Origin: Azospirillum oryzae
GTDB lineage: Bacteria > Pseudomonadota > Alphaproteobacteria > Azospirillales > Azospirillaceae
Reading direction: 5' to 3'
Length of the DNA: 64,000 nt
Assembly (NCBI RefSeq): GCF_008364795.1
Contig: NZ_VTTM01000007.1
Span: forward strand, 124,001 to 188,000
Every line of letters begins with the position of its first letter. Position 1 is the first letter of the stretch. Positions 44,164-53,043 of this stretch are shown here, piece after piece. Position numbers and translations under genes: made by a program. Below the pieces are notes generated by a model. It saw only the letters and a program-made list of their open reading frames with translations. It was not told the DNA's origin and ran no database searches.

Positions 44164-44859
44164 TCAATCGGCAGCCGCCAACCGAAGCAGCCCGTCCGGC
44201 AGGTCGGCGAAGCGGTCCAGGATCATGTCGGCGCCCAATTCCTCCACCGGCATGCGGGGATAGCCGTAGCTCATGGCGACCACCGGCACGCCGGCAGACC
44301 GCGCCGCCTTCACGTCGTTGGCATTGTCGCCGACCATCGCCGCCCGCGCAGACACCGCCCCCGCAGGCATCAACGCGTCCAGCCGCTCGAGCACCCAGGT
44401 CAGATGGCGTCCGTCCGGCTTCTTCACCGCCAGCGTGTCCCCGCCGGCCACGGCGCCGAACAGCCCCTCCAGCCCCAGTATGCCCAGCAACTTCCGGGTG
44501 ATCCGCTCCGGCTTGTTGGTGCACAGCCCCAGCCGCACACCCCGCCCGGCCAGCGCCGCCAGCGTTTCAGCCACGCCGGCATAAAGCACCGGCGGCTCCG
44601 CGTCGTCATAATATGTGTCGAGATAATGGCGTAGCACCGGTTGCACCGCCTCGTCCCCCAGCGGGGCGCCCGTCGCGGCGAAGGCCTGGCGCACCAGCAT
44701 CGCCGACCCGTCGCCGACCATCGTCCGCACCTGCGCCTCGGTCAGCGCCGGGCGGCCGAACTCGGCCAGTGTGCGGTTCAACACGCGGGTCATGTCGAGC
44801 GCGCTATCGATCAGCGTTCCGTCGAGGTCGAAGACAAGCGCCTGGAAAGGAAACGGCAT
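44164..44859 (-). CDS. gph: phosphoglycolate phosphatase (HAD family)
   Basis: A 231-residue HAD hydrolase that turns 2-phosphoglycolate into glycolate. Motif I is VFDLDGTLIDSALD; the cap domain follows (RTMVGDGSAMLVRQAF); motif II is LGLCTNKPERIT; motif III is VKKPDGRHL; motif IV is AAMVGDNANDVKAA. The length and GDGSA/ MVGDN wording fit Gph rather than other HAD phosphatases. Glycolate feeds glyoxylate, so it is metabolically linked to gcl but shows no shared regulation. Confidence 0.92.
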   Translation of the reverse strand: MPFPFQALVFDLDGTLIDSALDMTRVLNRTLAEFGRPALTEAQVRTMVGDGSAMLVRQAFAATGAPLGDEAVQPVLRHYLDTYYDDAEPPVLYAGVAETLAALAGRGVRLGLCTNKPERITRKLLGILGLEGLFGAVAGGDTLAVKKPDGRHLTWVLERLDALMPAGAVSARAAMVGDNANDVKAARSAGVPVVAMSYGYPRMPVEELGADMILDRFADLPDGLLRLAAAD

Positions 44860-45264
44860 GGAAGGCCCCGCGATCTGCCATCGGTTTGACGATGCCCCGT
44901 GGATACCACGGTCCCGCGGCAGCCAACCACCCGGATGGGAACAACCCAGGGCCGACGGCAGCCAATAGGCGGCGGTGTGGATGATCAGCCGGAACTGGCT
45001 GGCGGTGGCCTTGCCGCCCCCGGTTCGGTCAGAAGCAAGGGGCAGCTTGTGCGCCGCGATCCGGTTCTCCCTGCCCTGGCCCTAAGAGGCGGCACTGTGC
45101 CTTCCTCCCGAGGGTGGGAGATTGTGGAGTGGCTTGCTGAACATTGGAAAGATGATTGTGCCCCGATTTTCTCCATCGGCGCACCAATCGGCCGTGCGCT
45201 GTCGGGCACGTCAAACGCATCAATTATTTGGGAAATTCAATGGCTTGGCGCCTGCCAAGCAAGA
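44860..45264. other. 405-bp stretch without a recognisable gene
   Basis: Open frames here lack protein-like composition. I see no palindromes, promoters or RNA apart from the short hairpin at 45244-45260 that may end the tRNA-Ser transcript. Confidence 0.5.
45244..45260 (-). terminator. possible terminator of tRNA-Ser
   Basis: Perfect 7-base stem GCTTGGC / GCCAAGC just after the tRNA on the minus strand, followed by an AT-rich stretch rather than a clean T-run. Confidence 0.4.
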
Positions 45265-45357
45265 TGGCGGAGGGGATGGGATTCGAACCCACGATAGGGC
45301 TTTAAACCCTATGACGGTTTAGCAAACCGTTGCCTTCAGCCACTCGGCCACCCCTCC
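45265..45357 (-). tRNA. tRNA-Ser(GCT)
   Basis: A 93-base class II tRNA with encoded CCA. Acceptor GGAGGGG pairs with CCCCTCC, the anticodon loop is TTGCTAA with stem CGGTT/AACCG (anticodon GCT, serine), and a long variable arm (ATAGGGTTTAAAGCCCTAT) and T arm with GGTTCGAATCC follow. All stems close. Confidence 0.96.
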
Positions 45358-45639
45358 AGCCAGTGCGGTTGCCCGTGGGGCATCGCTGGCGTGGGGAGGG
45401 TTCTAACGGCCGGCCGTAGCCTTGTCAACGCTTACGGAGACACAAATCCGCTTTTCCCGAAAATCGGCAGAGAAGGACAAATCTGTATAAAATTTTAGGT
45501 ACTTTTTAACGGAAGGCGGATATGATGCCACCATGAGCAATAAAAAGCCTGGGTGACGCACAACTCGGTCGCGCGGGGGTATCGCGAAGGCCCGCCCCGC
45601 CGGACAGTGACGCCGCACCCCGTCGCCGTGGAGGATGCC

Positions 45640-45876
45640 ATGACCCTGTCACGCCGTTGCGCGGAAACGCTGATCGACCTTGTCGAGATCAAGCTGAGCT
45701 GCCTGGAGATCACCGACCGCGAGGACCAGCGCGAAAAAGAACTGCTGCAGCGTTGCGTGCAGGAACTCAACGCCGAATTGCGCGGGGAAAACGGTGCGCT
45801 CGCCGACTTCGCGGCGCCCAAGCGCCGTGGCCGGCGGCCCAAGCATCTGCAATTCCACGAACTGCACGTCGCCTGA
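45640..45876 (+). CDS. hypothetical protein with basic RGRRPK tail, 78 aa
   Basis: Start MTLSRRCAETLIDLVEIKLS with GTGGAGG five bases upstream; a longer upstream reading has no protein character. The first 55 residues are predicted helical, amphipathic and acidic (EITDREDQREKELLQ), and the C-terminus has PKRRGRRPKHLQ, which resembles an AT-hook core. A small DNA- or RNA-associated protein is possible; the family is not recognised. It converges on the histidine kinase 29 bases away. Confidence 0.65.
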   Translation: MTLSRRCAETLIDLVEIKLSCLEITDREDQREKELLQRCVQELNAELRGENGALADFAAPKRRGRRPKHLQFHELHVA

Positions 45877-45905
45877 TCCGCTGTCCGCGGGGCCGCGGGA
45901 CCGCC

Positions 45906-47690
45906 TCACCCCAATGCCGGCTCCTCCGCCAGGGCCGGCTGCATGGCCGGCGCCTCGCGGGGCAGCAGGATGGTGAAGCGGGTGCCCTGCCCCGGCCAGG
46001 ACTGCACCGACACGGTGCCGCCCAGCGGGCCGGTGACGGTGTTGAACACGATGTGCAGCCCAAGGCCTGACCCGCCCTGCCCGCGCTTGGTGGTGAAGAA
46101 GGGGTCGAAGACCTTCGAGAGATGTTCCGGCGCGATGCCGACGCCATCGTCGATGAAGTCGATCCGCACCTTGTCGGACCCGTCCGGCTGCGCGGTGATC
46201 CTGATCGTGCCGGACGGCTTCTCCGACAGGCGCTCGCCGTCGCCATAGGCGTGGACGACGGCGTTGATGACCAGATTGGTCAGCACCTGCCCCAGCGCGC
46301 CGGGAAAGCTGTCCATCGTCAGCTCGTCGTCGCACTCCACCGCGATCTTCAGGTTGGTGCGCTTCAGGCGGGGCCGCAGGGAGAACAGCAGTTCGCGGAT
46401 ATAGCTGCCCAGCTCGAACACCCGCCGGTCGCCGGACGACTGGTCGACCGCCACCTGCTTGAAACTCTGCACCAGTGACGCCGCGCGGTCCATGTTGGCC
46501 ATCAGCAGGCGGCTGCTTTCGCTCAGGCCATCCAGGAATTCGAGGAAATCGGAACGCCGCAACGCGTTGCCGGCAAAGCGGTCGCGCAGGGACTGCGCCT
46601 GTTCGCCGATGTGGCTGGCGGCGGTCAGGCCGATGCCGATGGGCGTGTTGATCTCGTGCGCCACCCCCGCCACCAGCTGGCCCAACGATGCCATGGTTTC
46701 GGCCTGGATCAGGCTTTCCTGCGCCTCGCGCAGGTCGGCCAGCGCCTGTTCGGCCTCCTCCCTGGCCTGGATCATCGCCGACTCGGCGGCCTTGCGGTCG
46801 GTGATGTCATAGAGCCAGGTCAGCAGCGCCGATTCGCCGTCCAGTTCGATGCTGTTCCACGAGGACAGCACCCAGACGATGCTGCCGTCCGGCCGGCGGA
46901 AGCGGATCTCTGCATTGCGGAAGGCGCCCTCGCGGTCGAATCGGGCGATCAGCGCCTCGCGGTCGGCTGGGTCGGCATAGAGGTCCGCCACCGGCGAGCG
47001 CATCAGCTCCGCCCGGTCGCGCCCCATCAGCCGCACGGACTGGGCGTTGCAGAACAACCAGCGGCCATCGCGGGTGGTGACGTTCACCGCGATCGGCGCC
47101 GCCTCCATGATCTTCAGCAGCCGTTCCTCGCTGGCGCGCAGCCGCTCTTCCTGCCGACGGGCCTCGGTGATGTCGGTCATGATGCCGGCATAGCGCACCG
47201 CCCGGCCGGTCTTGTCGCGAAAGGCGCGGCCCTTGGCGGCGATCCACACCCAGCCGCCGGCCTCGTGGCGCAGGCGGTAGGAATAGGCGTAGGCCGAGGT
47301 CTCCCCCGCCAGATGCGAGGCGATGTGGGCCAGCACCCGGTCGCGGTCCTCCGCATGCAGCCGGCGTTCCCAGAAATCGGGGGGCATGGCCGGCCGGCTG
47401 CGATAGCCCAGCATGCGCGGGAAGGTGTCCGACCACCAGCATGTGCCGGCCACCAGATCGGCGTCCCACACCGCGGCCCCGGTCGCCTCCAGCGCCATCT
47501 CCAGCCGCTCGCCGATCTCCGGTTCATGAAGGGGCGGCGCCGCGACCTTGCCGGGCCCGGAGCCGGACATGCCCGACAGGGCCGGCGGACGGACGGCCGT
47601 CCGGCGCCCGGCATACCGGCCCAGCAGCACCCCGAGCAGACCGCCGACAGCCCCAGCCGCCAGCGCCACCATCACCGGCTCCGCCGCCAT
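45906..47690 (-). CDS. membrane-anchored PAS sensor histidine kinase
   Basis: A 594-residue kinase. Start MAAEPVMVALAAGAVGGLLG with GTGGAGGAACC; residues 5-26 form one membrane helix, so there is no large periplasmic sensor. Two PAS domains follow (about 60-180 and 185-300), the first with a PAC-like end VRYAGIMTDITEA, the second LLTWLYDITDRK. A short coiled coil leads to the H box AGVAHEINTPIGIG (H345). The ATPase domain has the N box NLVINAVVHAYGDG, then DDGVGIAPEHL, FDPFFTTKRGQGGSGLGLHI. The NTPIG wording fits the group without a classical HisKA. No response regulator is adjacent, so it is an orphan kinase. Confidence 0.92.
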   Translation of the reverse strand: MAAEPVMVALAAGAVGGLLGVLLGRYAGRRTAVRPPALSGMSGSGPGKVAAPPLHEPEIGERLEMALEATGAAVWDADLVAGTCWWSDTFPRMLGYRSRPAMPPDFWERRLHAEDRDRVLAHIASHLAGETSAYAYSYRLRHEAGGWVWIAAKGRAFRDKTGRAVRYAGIMTDITEARRQEERLRASEERLLKIMEAAPIAVNVTTRDGRWLFCNAQSVRLMGRDRAELMRSPVADLYADPADREALIARFDREGAFRNAEIRFRRPDGSIVWVLSSWNSIELDGESALLTWLYDITDRKAAESAMIQAREEAEQALADLREAQESLIQAETMASLGQLVAGVAHEINTPIGIGLTAASHIGEQAQSLRDRFAGNALRRSDFLEFLDGLSESSRLLMANMDRAASLVQSFKQVAVDQSSGDRRVFELGSYIRELLFSLRPRLKRTNLKIAVECDDELTMDSFPGALGQVLTNLVINAVVHAYGDGERLSEKPSGTIRITAQPDGSDKVRIDFIDDGVGIAPEHLSKVFDPFFTTKRGQGGSGLGLHIVFNTVTGPLGGTVSVQSWPGQGTRFTILLPREAPAMQPALAEEPALG

Positions 47691-47775
47691 GGTTCCTCCA
47701 CCGTTTCCAGCACTGTGGCGATGGAAACCGGGAAAATTCAACTGTGGCTTTACCGTACAGACGGACAGTACCCAA

Positions 47776-47812
47776 GAAAAAAGCCCCTCCGCCGGGCGGA
47801 GAGGCTTTCTTT
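47776..47812 (-). terminator. terminator of gatB
   Basis: Stem AAAGCCCCTCCGCC / GGCGGAGAGGCTTT (one mismatch, tight loop) with a T-run on the minus strand; about 45 bases past the gatB stop. Confidence 0.8.
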
Positions 47813-47855
47813 CGGACAGGGCGGGGATTTCGCCCCGCCAACAGGCTGTGGCCGC

Positions 47856-49307
47856 TTAGCCTTTCAGCTTCTTGGTCAGGATTTCGTTGACCATGGCCGG
47901 GTTGGCCTTGCCCTGGGTCGCCTTCATCACCTGACCGACGAAGAAGCCGAACAGCTTGTCCTTGCCGCTGCGGAATTCCGCCACCTTGTCGGGGTTGGCG
48001 GCCAGAACGGCGTCGATCGAGCCCTCGATGGCGCTGGTGTCGGTGACCTGGCGCAGCCCCTTCTTCTCGACGATGTCGGCGGCCTTCTCGCCGGTCTCGA
48101 ACATCGTTTCGAAGACTTCCTTGGCGATGCGGCCGGAGATGGTGTTGTCGGCGATCAGGTCGATCAGGCCGCCGAGATTCTCGGCCGACACCGGGCTCTC
48201 CTCGATCTCCTTGCCGGCCTTGTTCAGATAGCCGAACAGCTCGCCGGTGACCCAGTTGGAGGCCAGCTTCGGATCGCGGCCCTTGGCCACCGCCTCGAAA
48301 TAGTCGGCCTTCGACTTCTCCGAGACCAGCACGCCGGCGTCATAGACCGACAGCTTGTAGTCTTCGATGAAGCGGGCCTTCTTGTCGTCCGGCAGTTCGG
48401 GCAGCGTCTTCTTGATGTCCTCCACCCAGTCCGCATCGAGTTCGAGCGGCAGCAGGTCGGGATCGGGGAAATAGCGGTAGTCGTGCGCCTCTTCCTTCGA
48501 CCGCATGGAGCGGGTCACGAACTTCGTCGTGTCCCACAACCGGGTCTCCTGGTCGATCTTGCCGCCTTCCTCGATGATCTCGATCTGGCGGCGGGCCTCA
48601 TACTCGATCGCCTGCATGACGAAGCGGATCGAGTTGACGTTCTTGATCTCGCAGCGGGTGCCGAAGGGGTCGCCCGGCTTGCGCACCGACACGTTGACGT
48701 CGCAGCGCATGGAGCCTTCCTCCATGTTGCCGTCGCAGGTGCCGAGATAGCGCAGGATGGAGCGCAGCTTGCGCACGTAGGCGCCCGCCTCCTCCGAGGA
48801 CCGCATGTCGGGTTCCGACACGATCTCCATCAACGCCACGCCCGACCGGTTCAGGTCGATGTAGGTCTTGGACGGGTGCTGGTCGTGCAGCGACTTGCCC
48901 GCGTCCTGTTCCAGATGCAGGCGGGTGACGCCGACGGTGCGGCTGGTGCCGTCCGGCAGGTCCAGCACGATCTCGCCCTTGCCGACGATCGGCTGCAGGA
49001 ACTGGCTGATCTGATAGCCCTGCGGCAGATCGGCGTAGAAGTAGTTCTTGCGGTCGAAGACCGAGTTCAGGTTGATCTGCGCCTTCAGGCCCAGACCGGT
49101 GCGCACCGCCTGCTCGACGCAATATTCGTTGATGACGGGCAGCATGCCGGGGAACGCGGCGTCGACGAAGCTGACCTGGCTGTTCGGCGCGGCCCCGAAT
49201 TCGGTGGCGGAGCCGGAGAACAGCTTCGCGTTCGAAATCACCTGGGCATGGACCTCAAGCCCGATCACGACTTCCCAATCGCCCGTTTCACCCTGGATGT
49301 ACGACAT
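47856..49307 (-). CDS. gatB: aspartyl/glutamyl-tRNA amidotransferase subunit B
   Basis: The subunit that binds mischarged tRNA and phosphorylates its Glu/Asp side chain so GatA can amidate it. 483 residues, with the N-terminal kinase domain ([43 protein letters not shown]) and the C-terminal Yqey-like tail ([12 protein letters not shown]). Length and motifs are standard. gatC and gatA, often directly upstream, are not here: the upstream neighbour is on the other strand. So GatB is encoded apart from its partners in this organism. Confidence 0.97.
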   Translation of the reverse strand: MSYIQGETGDWEVVIGLEVHAQVISNAKLFSGSATEFGAAPNSQVSFVDAAFPGMLPVINEYCVEQAVRTGLGLKAQINLNSVFDRKNYFYADLPQGYQISQFLQPIVGKGEIVLDLPDGTSRTVGVTRLHLEQDAGKSLHDQHPSKTYIDLNRSGVALMEIVSEPDMRSSEEAGAYVRKLRSILRYLGTCDGNMEEGSMRCDVNVSVRKPGDPFGTRCEIKNVNSIRFVMQAIEYEARRQIEIIEEGGKIDQETRLWDTTKFVTRSMRSKEEAHDYRYFPDPDLLPLELDADWVEDIKKTLPELPDDKKARFIEDYKLSVYDAGVLVSEKSKADYFEAVAKGRDPKLASNWVTGELFGYLNKAGKEIEESPVSAENLGGLIDLIADNTISGRIAKEVFETMFETGEKAADIVEKKGLRQVTDTSAIEGSIDAVLAANPDKVAEFRSGKDKLFGFFVGQVMKATQGKANPAMVNEILTKKLKG

Positions 49308-49558
49308 CGTTCCGCTCTTCGACGTTCACGGCACGGGACCGGACGGGCGCCGCCCTGGAAAAGGGCGCCCCGGCCATACCCTTGGAATCCTGTTTCTTCT
49401 AACGCCCTTTGCGCCCGCGCGCACGCTTTATCGCGCCGCGGCTTTCCTACCCCTGCCCTACCCCCGCCCTACCTCCATTGTGCGGCCGGCCACAGACGCG
49501 CCGTTAACCCTCAGGCAAGCTTTGCCCGCCACGCTGAACAGGACGAGCGCAGGAGGGT

Positions 49559-50257
49559 ATGATGTCGGTGCGGAAGCTGGTGCGGAAGGTCGGGTTCGGT
49601 GTCGGTCTGGGCGCGCTGCTGATGGCGGGCGCCGCACTCGGCCATGCCGCCACCCACCCTGACGACCTGTCGCTCAGCCCGGTCACCGTGAACCCGGTAC
49701 CCGCCGCCCCCTCTTCGTCCGAATTTCCCGATGCGGCGATGTCCCGCAACGACCAGGGCGACATCACCGTCCTGCGCCTGGACGGCATCATCACGCCGGG
49801 GGCGGAGCGCAACTTCGTCGATGCCCTGCGCGCCCTGCCGGCCCGCCGACCGCTGGTGATCGAACTGTCGAGCCCCGGCGGCTTCACCGCCGCCGGCTAC
49901 CGGATGATCGACGCCGTGCTTGCCGAACGCCAGGGCGGGCGGCCGGTCGCCACGCGGGTGCGCGACGGCGACTCCTGCGAAAGCATGTGCGTCGGCCTCT
50001 ATCTGGCCGGTTATCCGCGCTATGCCGCCCCGCGGGCGGAGTTCATGGTGCATGCGCCGCGCATGGCCGAGAATGGCCGGATGACGATCCGCTCCATCCA
50101 GATGATGGTCGACCGCCTGGTGTCGCTCGGCGCCTCCCCGGCCTGGATCCAGCGGGTGACTGCGGAGGGCGGCTTCTCCGGCGCCCGCGATTACCGCGAG
50201 ACCGCCGACCGGCTGAGCGCCGACGGCGCCAACATCGTCACCGACCTGCTGCGCTGA
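49559..50257 (+). CDS. exported ClpP/crotonase-fold protein, 232 aa
   Basis: A periplasmic protein with a signal peptide (LVRKVGFGVGLGALLMAGAA, then ALGHAATHP) and a single SppA/ClpP-like domain: ITVLRLDGIITPGAERNFVD, LVIELSSPGGFTAAGYRMID and SCESMCVGLYLAGYPRYAAP. The Ser and His of the fold are not both certain: SPGG is the oxyanion loop and SMC occupies the nucleophile turn. Similar proteins are annotated as predicted periplasmic proteins. Start chosen at MMSVRK with GGAGG upstream. The 3' end overlaps the convergent lyase gene by 20 bases. Confidence 0.82.
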   Translation: MMSVRKLVRKVGFGVGLGALLMAGAALGHAATHPDDLSLSPVTVNPVPAAPSSSEFPDAAMSRNDQGDITVLRLDGIITPGAERNFVDALRALPARRPLVIELSSPGGFTAAGYRMIDAVLAERQGGRPVATRVRDGDSCESMCVGLYLAGYPRYAAPRAEFMVHAPRMAENGRMTIRSIQMMVDRLVSLGASPAWIQRVTAEGGFSGARDYRETADRLSADGANIVTDLLR

Positions 50258-51497
50258 CCAGCCCCTCTGCGACCGCCTCCGGCGTACGGCCGACGATCCG
50301 CTCGTAAACTTCCGGGTCGGTCGCCCCCTCCGTCCCGAACACCAGCACGCGGGCGTCGGGCACGAGGCCCAGCGCCAGCCGGGTCTCCTCATGTGCCGCG
50401 GCGCAGAGCAGACCGGCCAGACCGGCAACGCCGGATTCGCCGGCCACCACCGGACGGCCGCCATGCTTGCCTTCCGCCAGCTTGCGCATGGCGGCGATCG
50501 CCCCTTCGTCGGGAATGGTCAGAAAATCGTCGGCACCACGCTCCAGGATCGCCCAGGCCAGCAGCGAAACCTCGCCGCAGGCAAGCCCGGCCATCACCGT
50601 GTCCAGATCGCCCTCCGACCGCACCGGACGCCCGGCCACCGCGCTCTGGTACAGGCAGTCGGCGCTGTGCGGCTCCACCACCACGAAGCGCGGGCGCTGC
50701 CGGCCCCAGCTTTCCCACAGGTGGCCGCAGACCGCGGCGGGCAGCGCGCCGACGCCGCCCTGCACGAAGACATGGGTCGGCCGCTCGCTGGCGGGCAGTT
50801 GCGAGATCGCCTCCTCCACCATCATGGTGTAGCCCTGCATCACGTCGCGCGGCACATCCATATAGCCGGTGTAGGAGGTGTCGGAGACGACGAACCAGCC
50901 GTGCTCCGCCGCATCGGCGGCGGCCCGGCGCACCGCGTCGTCGTATGACCCGTCGACCACCACCACCCGCGCCCCGTACGCCTCGATGGCGTCGCGGCGG
51001 CCGGGCGTACAGGCGGCAGGCACGTACACCACGCAATTGCAGCCGAACACCTGCGCGCCCCAGGCCACCGACCGGCCATGGTTGCCGTCGGTCGCCGTGG
51101 TGACCGTCAGCGTCCGCGTCACCTTGGCATAGCGGCCGACGACGAGGTCCAGCGCCGTCACCGGCACGCCAGGCACCCGCGCCGTCACCTCCCGCGCCAG
51201 CAGGCGCAGCACGGCGTATGCTCCGCCCAGAGCCTTGAAGCTGCCGAGAGCGAAGCGGGCGCTTTCGTCCTTGTACCAGAGGCGGTCGATCCCCGCCTCC
51301 CGCGCCAGTCCCGGCAGGGAGCGCAGCGGGGTGGGCGCATAGCCGGGCCAGGCGCCGATCTCCGCCATCGCCTCCTCGAAGGCGGCGCGGCTGAGGATCG
51401 CGCGTTCCGACGGGCCATAGACCCGTTCATGGTCGGCATGCGGATTGGAAAAATGGCGCGGCAGGCAGGAGGATGGCGAGACGGCGTGGTGGGGCAT
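50238..51497 (-). CDS. dpaL: diaminopropionate ammonia-lyase (PLP)
   Basis: A 419-residue fold-type II PLP enzyme that converts 2,3-diaminopropionate to pyruvate and two ammonia. PLP Lys is in ARFALGSFKALGGAYA. Phosphate site VQGGVGALPAAV. Other family words: TATDGNHGRSVAWGA and VSDTSYTGYMDVPRDVMQGY. The length and the SFKALGG motif favour DpaL over threonine synthase or cysteine synthase. The start at MPHHAVSPSSCLPRHF has GGAGAG upstream. It stands alone, without the YgeW-YgfK type of neighbours. Confidence 0.88.
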   Translation of the reverse strand: MPHHAVSPSSCLPRHFSNPHADHERVYGPSERAILSRAAFEEAMAEIGAWPGYAPTPLRSLPGLAREAGIDRLWYKDESARFALGSFKALGGAYAVLRLLAREVTARVPGVPVTALDLVVGRYAKVTRTLTVTTATDGNHGRSVAWGAQVFGCNCVVYVPAACTPGRRDAIEAYGARVVVVDGSYDDAVRRAAADAAEHGWFVVSDTSYTGYMDVPRDVMQGYTMMVEEAISQLPASERPTHVFVQGGVGALPAAVCGHLWESWGRQRPRFVVVEPHSADCLYQSAVAGRPVRSEGDLDTVMAGLACGEVSLLAWAILERGADDFLTIPDEGAIAAMRKLAEGKHGGRPVVAGESGVAGLAGLLCAAAHEETRLALGLVPDARVLVFGTEGATDPEVYERIVGRTPEAVAEGLVSAAGR

Positions 51498-51658
51498 GGC
51501 TTCGCTCTCCGGGCCGGCGATGCCGTCGGCGACGGCACATCCCACGACCACCCATAACGAGACCAAAAGCCACCGCCCGCCGTCAAGACGCCAGCGCGGA
51601 CGCGGCTGCTACCGAATGAAGCATTCCGGAGGGCGGGCCCAAAGGCGGGACGACCCCG

Positions 51659-51961
51659 TCAGCGCTTCCATTCGCGGCTGGACTTGATGAAGTCGGTCAG
51701 GGTGACGCCGATCTTATCGTCGATGATCGCCACCTCGCCGCGGGCGACCAGCACGCCTTCGACATAGACGTCGGTCGGATCCTTCAGATGACGGTCGAGT
51801 TCCACCACGGCGCCGCGGCCCAGCTTCAGCAGGTCGCGGACGCGGAGCATGGCGGTGCCGATGACGACCTTGATCTCCACCGGCGCATCGCCGATGGCGA
51901 AGGACGACGCGTCGCCGTCGTTGGGATCGGCCGCGCCGAGCAGGTCGTCGATGTTGGCCAT
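51659..51961 (-). CDS. fliN: flagellar motor switch protein FliN
   Basis: A 100-residue C-ring protein with one SpoA domain: VEIKVVIGTAMLRVRDLLKL, GRGAVVELDRHLKDPTDVYV and GEVAIIDDKIGVTLTDFI. The N-terminal 25 residues are acidic and flexible. It is isolated from other flagellar genes, with fliL 11 kb away. AGCTTGG rather than a clear Shine-Dalgarno precedes the ATG. Confidence 0.93.
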   Translation of the reverse strand: MANIDDLLGAADPNDGDASSFAIGDAPVEIKVVIGTAMLRVRDLLKLGRGAVVELDRHLKDPTDVYVEGVLVARGEVAIIDDKIGVTLTDFIKSSREWKR

Positions 51962-52199
51962 GGCTGTCCAAGCTCCCGCGCCGGAAATGGCGCCCTCTTA
52001 CACGAACGGGACATCCTACACCCCGGACGGGTTAGCCGGCAACGCCACCGACCGATGGGGATTGCGACAAGATTGGGCTTTTCCCATACCGGCGCTTCGC
52101 CCACACTGACCGCCCGCCCGCTTGTCGGTCTTTTCGTTGCCGATGCGCAACAATCCAGGCACGACAGGGCACCGACCAACCGGAACCGGGTTTATCCTG

Positions 52200-53042
52200 A
52201 TGACCGACAGCAGCATTTCCCCGCTTGTGGACGCTTCCTGGCTGAAAAGCCGGCTCGACAGCCCCGGTATCGTCGTCCTCGACGTGCGGACTCCGCCCAC
52301 CGGCGGCTTCGTTTCGGGATCGGTTCATTCCGACTACGCAACGGCCGGCTGGCGGACTGTGGTTGGCGGCGGGGCCGGGATGTTGCCGGATCCGGATGTG
52401 CTGGCGGGACTGATCGGCAGGCTGGGGATCGGCAACGGCGACCATGTCGTTCTGGTGGCGGCAGGCGCCAACGCATCGGACATGGGCAACGCCACCCGCG
52501 TCTATTGGACCTTCAAGATGCTGGGCCACGACGCGGTATCGGTGCTGGACGGCGGTTTCGCCGCCTGGACCGCCGCCGGCGGACCGGTCGAACCGCAGCC
52601 GGCGGTTCGCCAGCCGACCCGCTTCACCGTCCACCCGCGCGCCGACCTGCGCGCCACCCTGGAGCAGGTCGAGGCGGCGGTGCAGGCCGGCGGCACGCCG
52701 CTGCACGACGCCCGCTCGCCCGAGCAGTTCGCCGGCAAGGCCAAGAGCCCGCAGGCCCGTGCCGCCGGCACCATCCCCGGCGCGGTCAATCTCGACATCG
52801 CCGCCCTCTTCTCCCCGGCGGAGCACCGCTTCGCCTCGCCCGAGGCGGTGAAGGCGATGGCCGATCAGGCCGGGCTGCCATTGCGCGACCAGCCCATCAC
52901 CTTCTGCAACACCGGCCACCTCGCCTCGGTGTCCTGGTTCGCGCTGAGCGAGATCGCGCACGTGCCGGGGGTGCGGCTCTATGACGGCTCCATGTCGGAA
53001 TGGAGCGCCGATCCGCAGCGGCCGTTGCAGTCCGAAGGCTGA
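52200..53042 (+). CDS. sseA: thiosulfate/3-mercaptopyruvate sulfurtransferase
   Basis: A 280-residue two-domain rhodanese. Start MTDSSISPLVDASWLKSRLD. The inactive N-domain has VLDVRTPP and LDGGFAAW; the active C-domain has LHDARSPEQFAGK, AVNLD and the catalytic Cys in FCNTGHLASVSW. The loop CNTGHLA with a following His-Leu differs from CGSGVTA of mercaptopyruvate enzymes and from CRKGVTA of thiosulfate ones, so the donor cannot be decided by eye. It converges on murJ with one base between the stop codons. Confidence 0.85.
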   Translation: MTDSSISPLVDASWLKSRLDSPGIVVLDVRTPPTGGFVSGSVHSDYATAGWRTVVGGGAGMLPDPDVLAGLIGRLGIGNGDHVVLVAAGANASDMGNATRVYWTFKMLGHDAVSVLDGGFAAWTAAGGPVEPQPAVRQPTRFTVHPRADLRATLEQVEAAVQAGGTPLHDARSPEQFAGKAKSPQARAAGTIPGAVNLDIAALFSPAEHRFASPEAVKAMADQAGLPLRDQPITFCNTGHLASVSWFALSEIAHVPGVRLYDGSMSEWSADPQRPLQSEG

Positions 53043-53043
53043 G

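Noticed and set aside
45533..45556. Seven-codon frame MSNKKPG before the 78-aa gene
   Set aside because: Too short to judge, weak ribosome site, and no attenuator hairpin after it.
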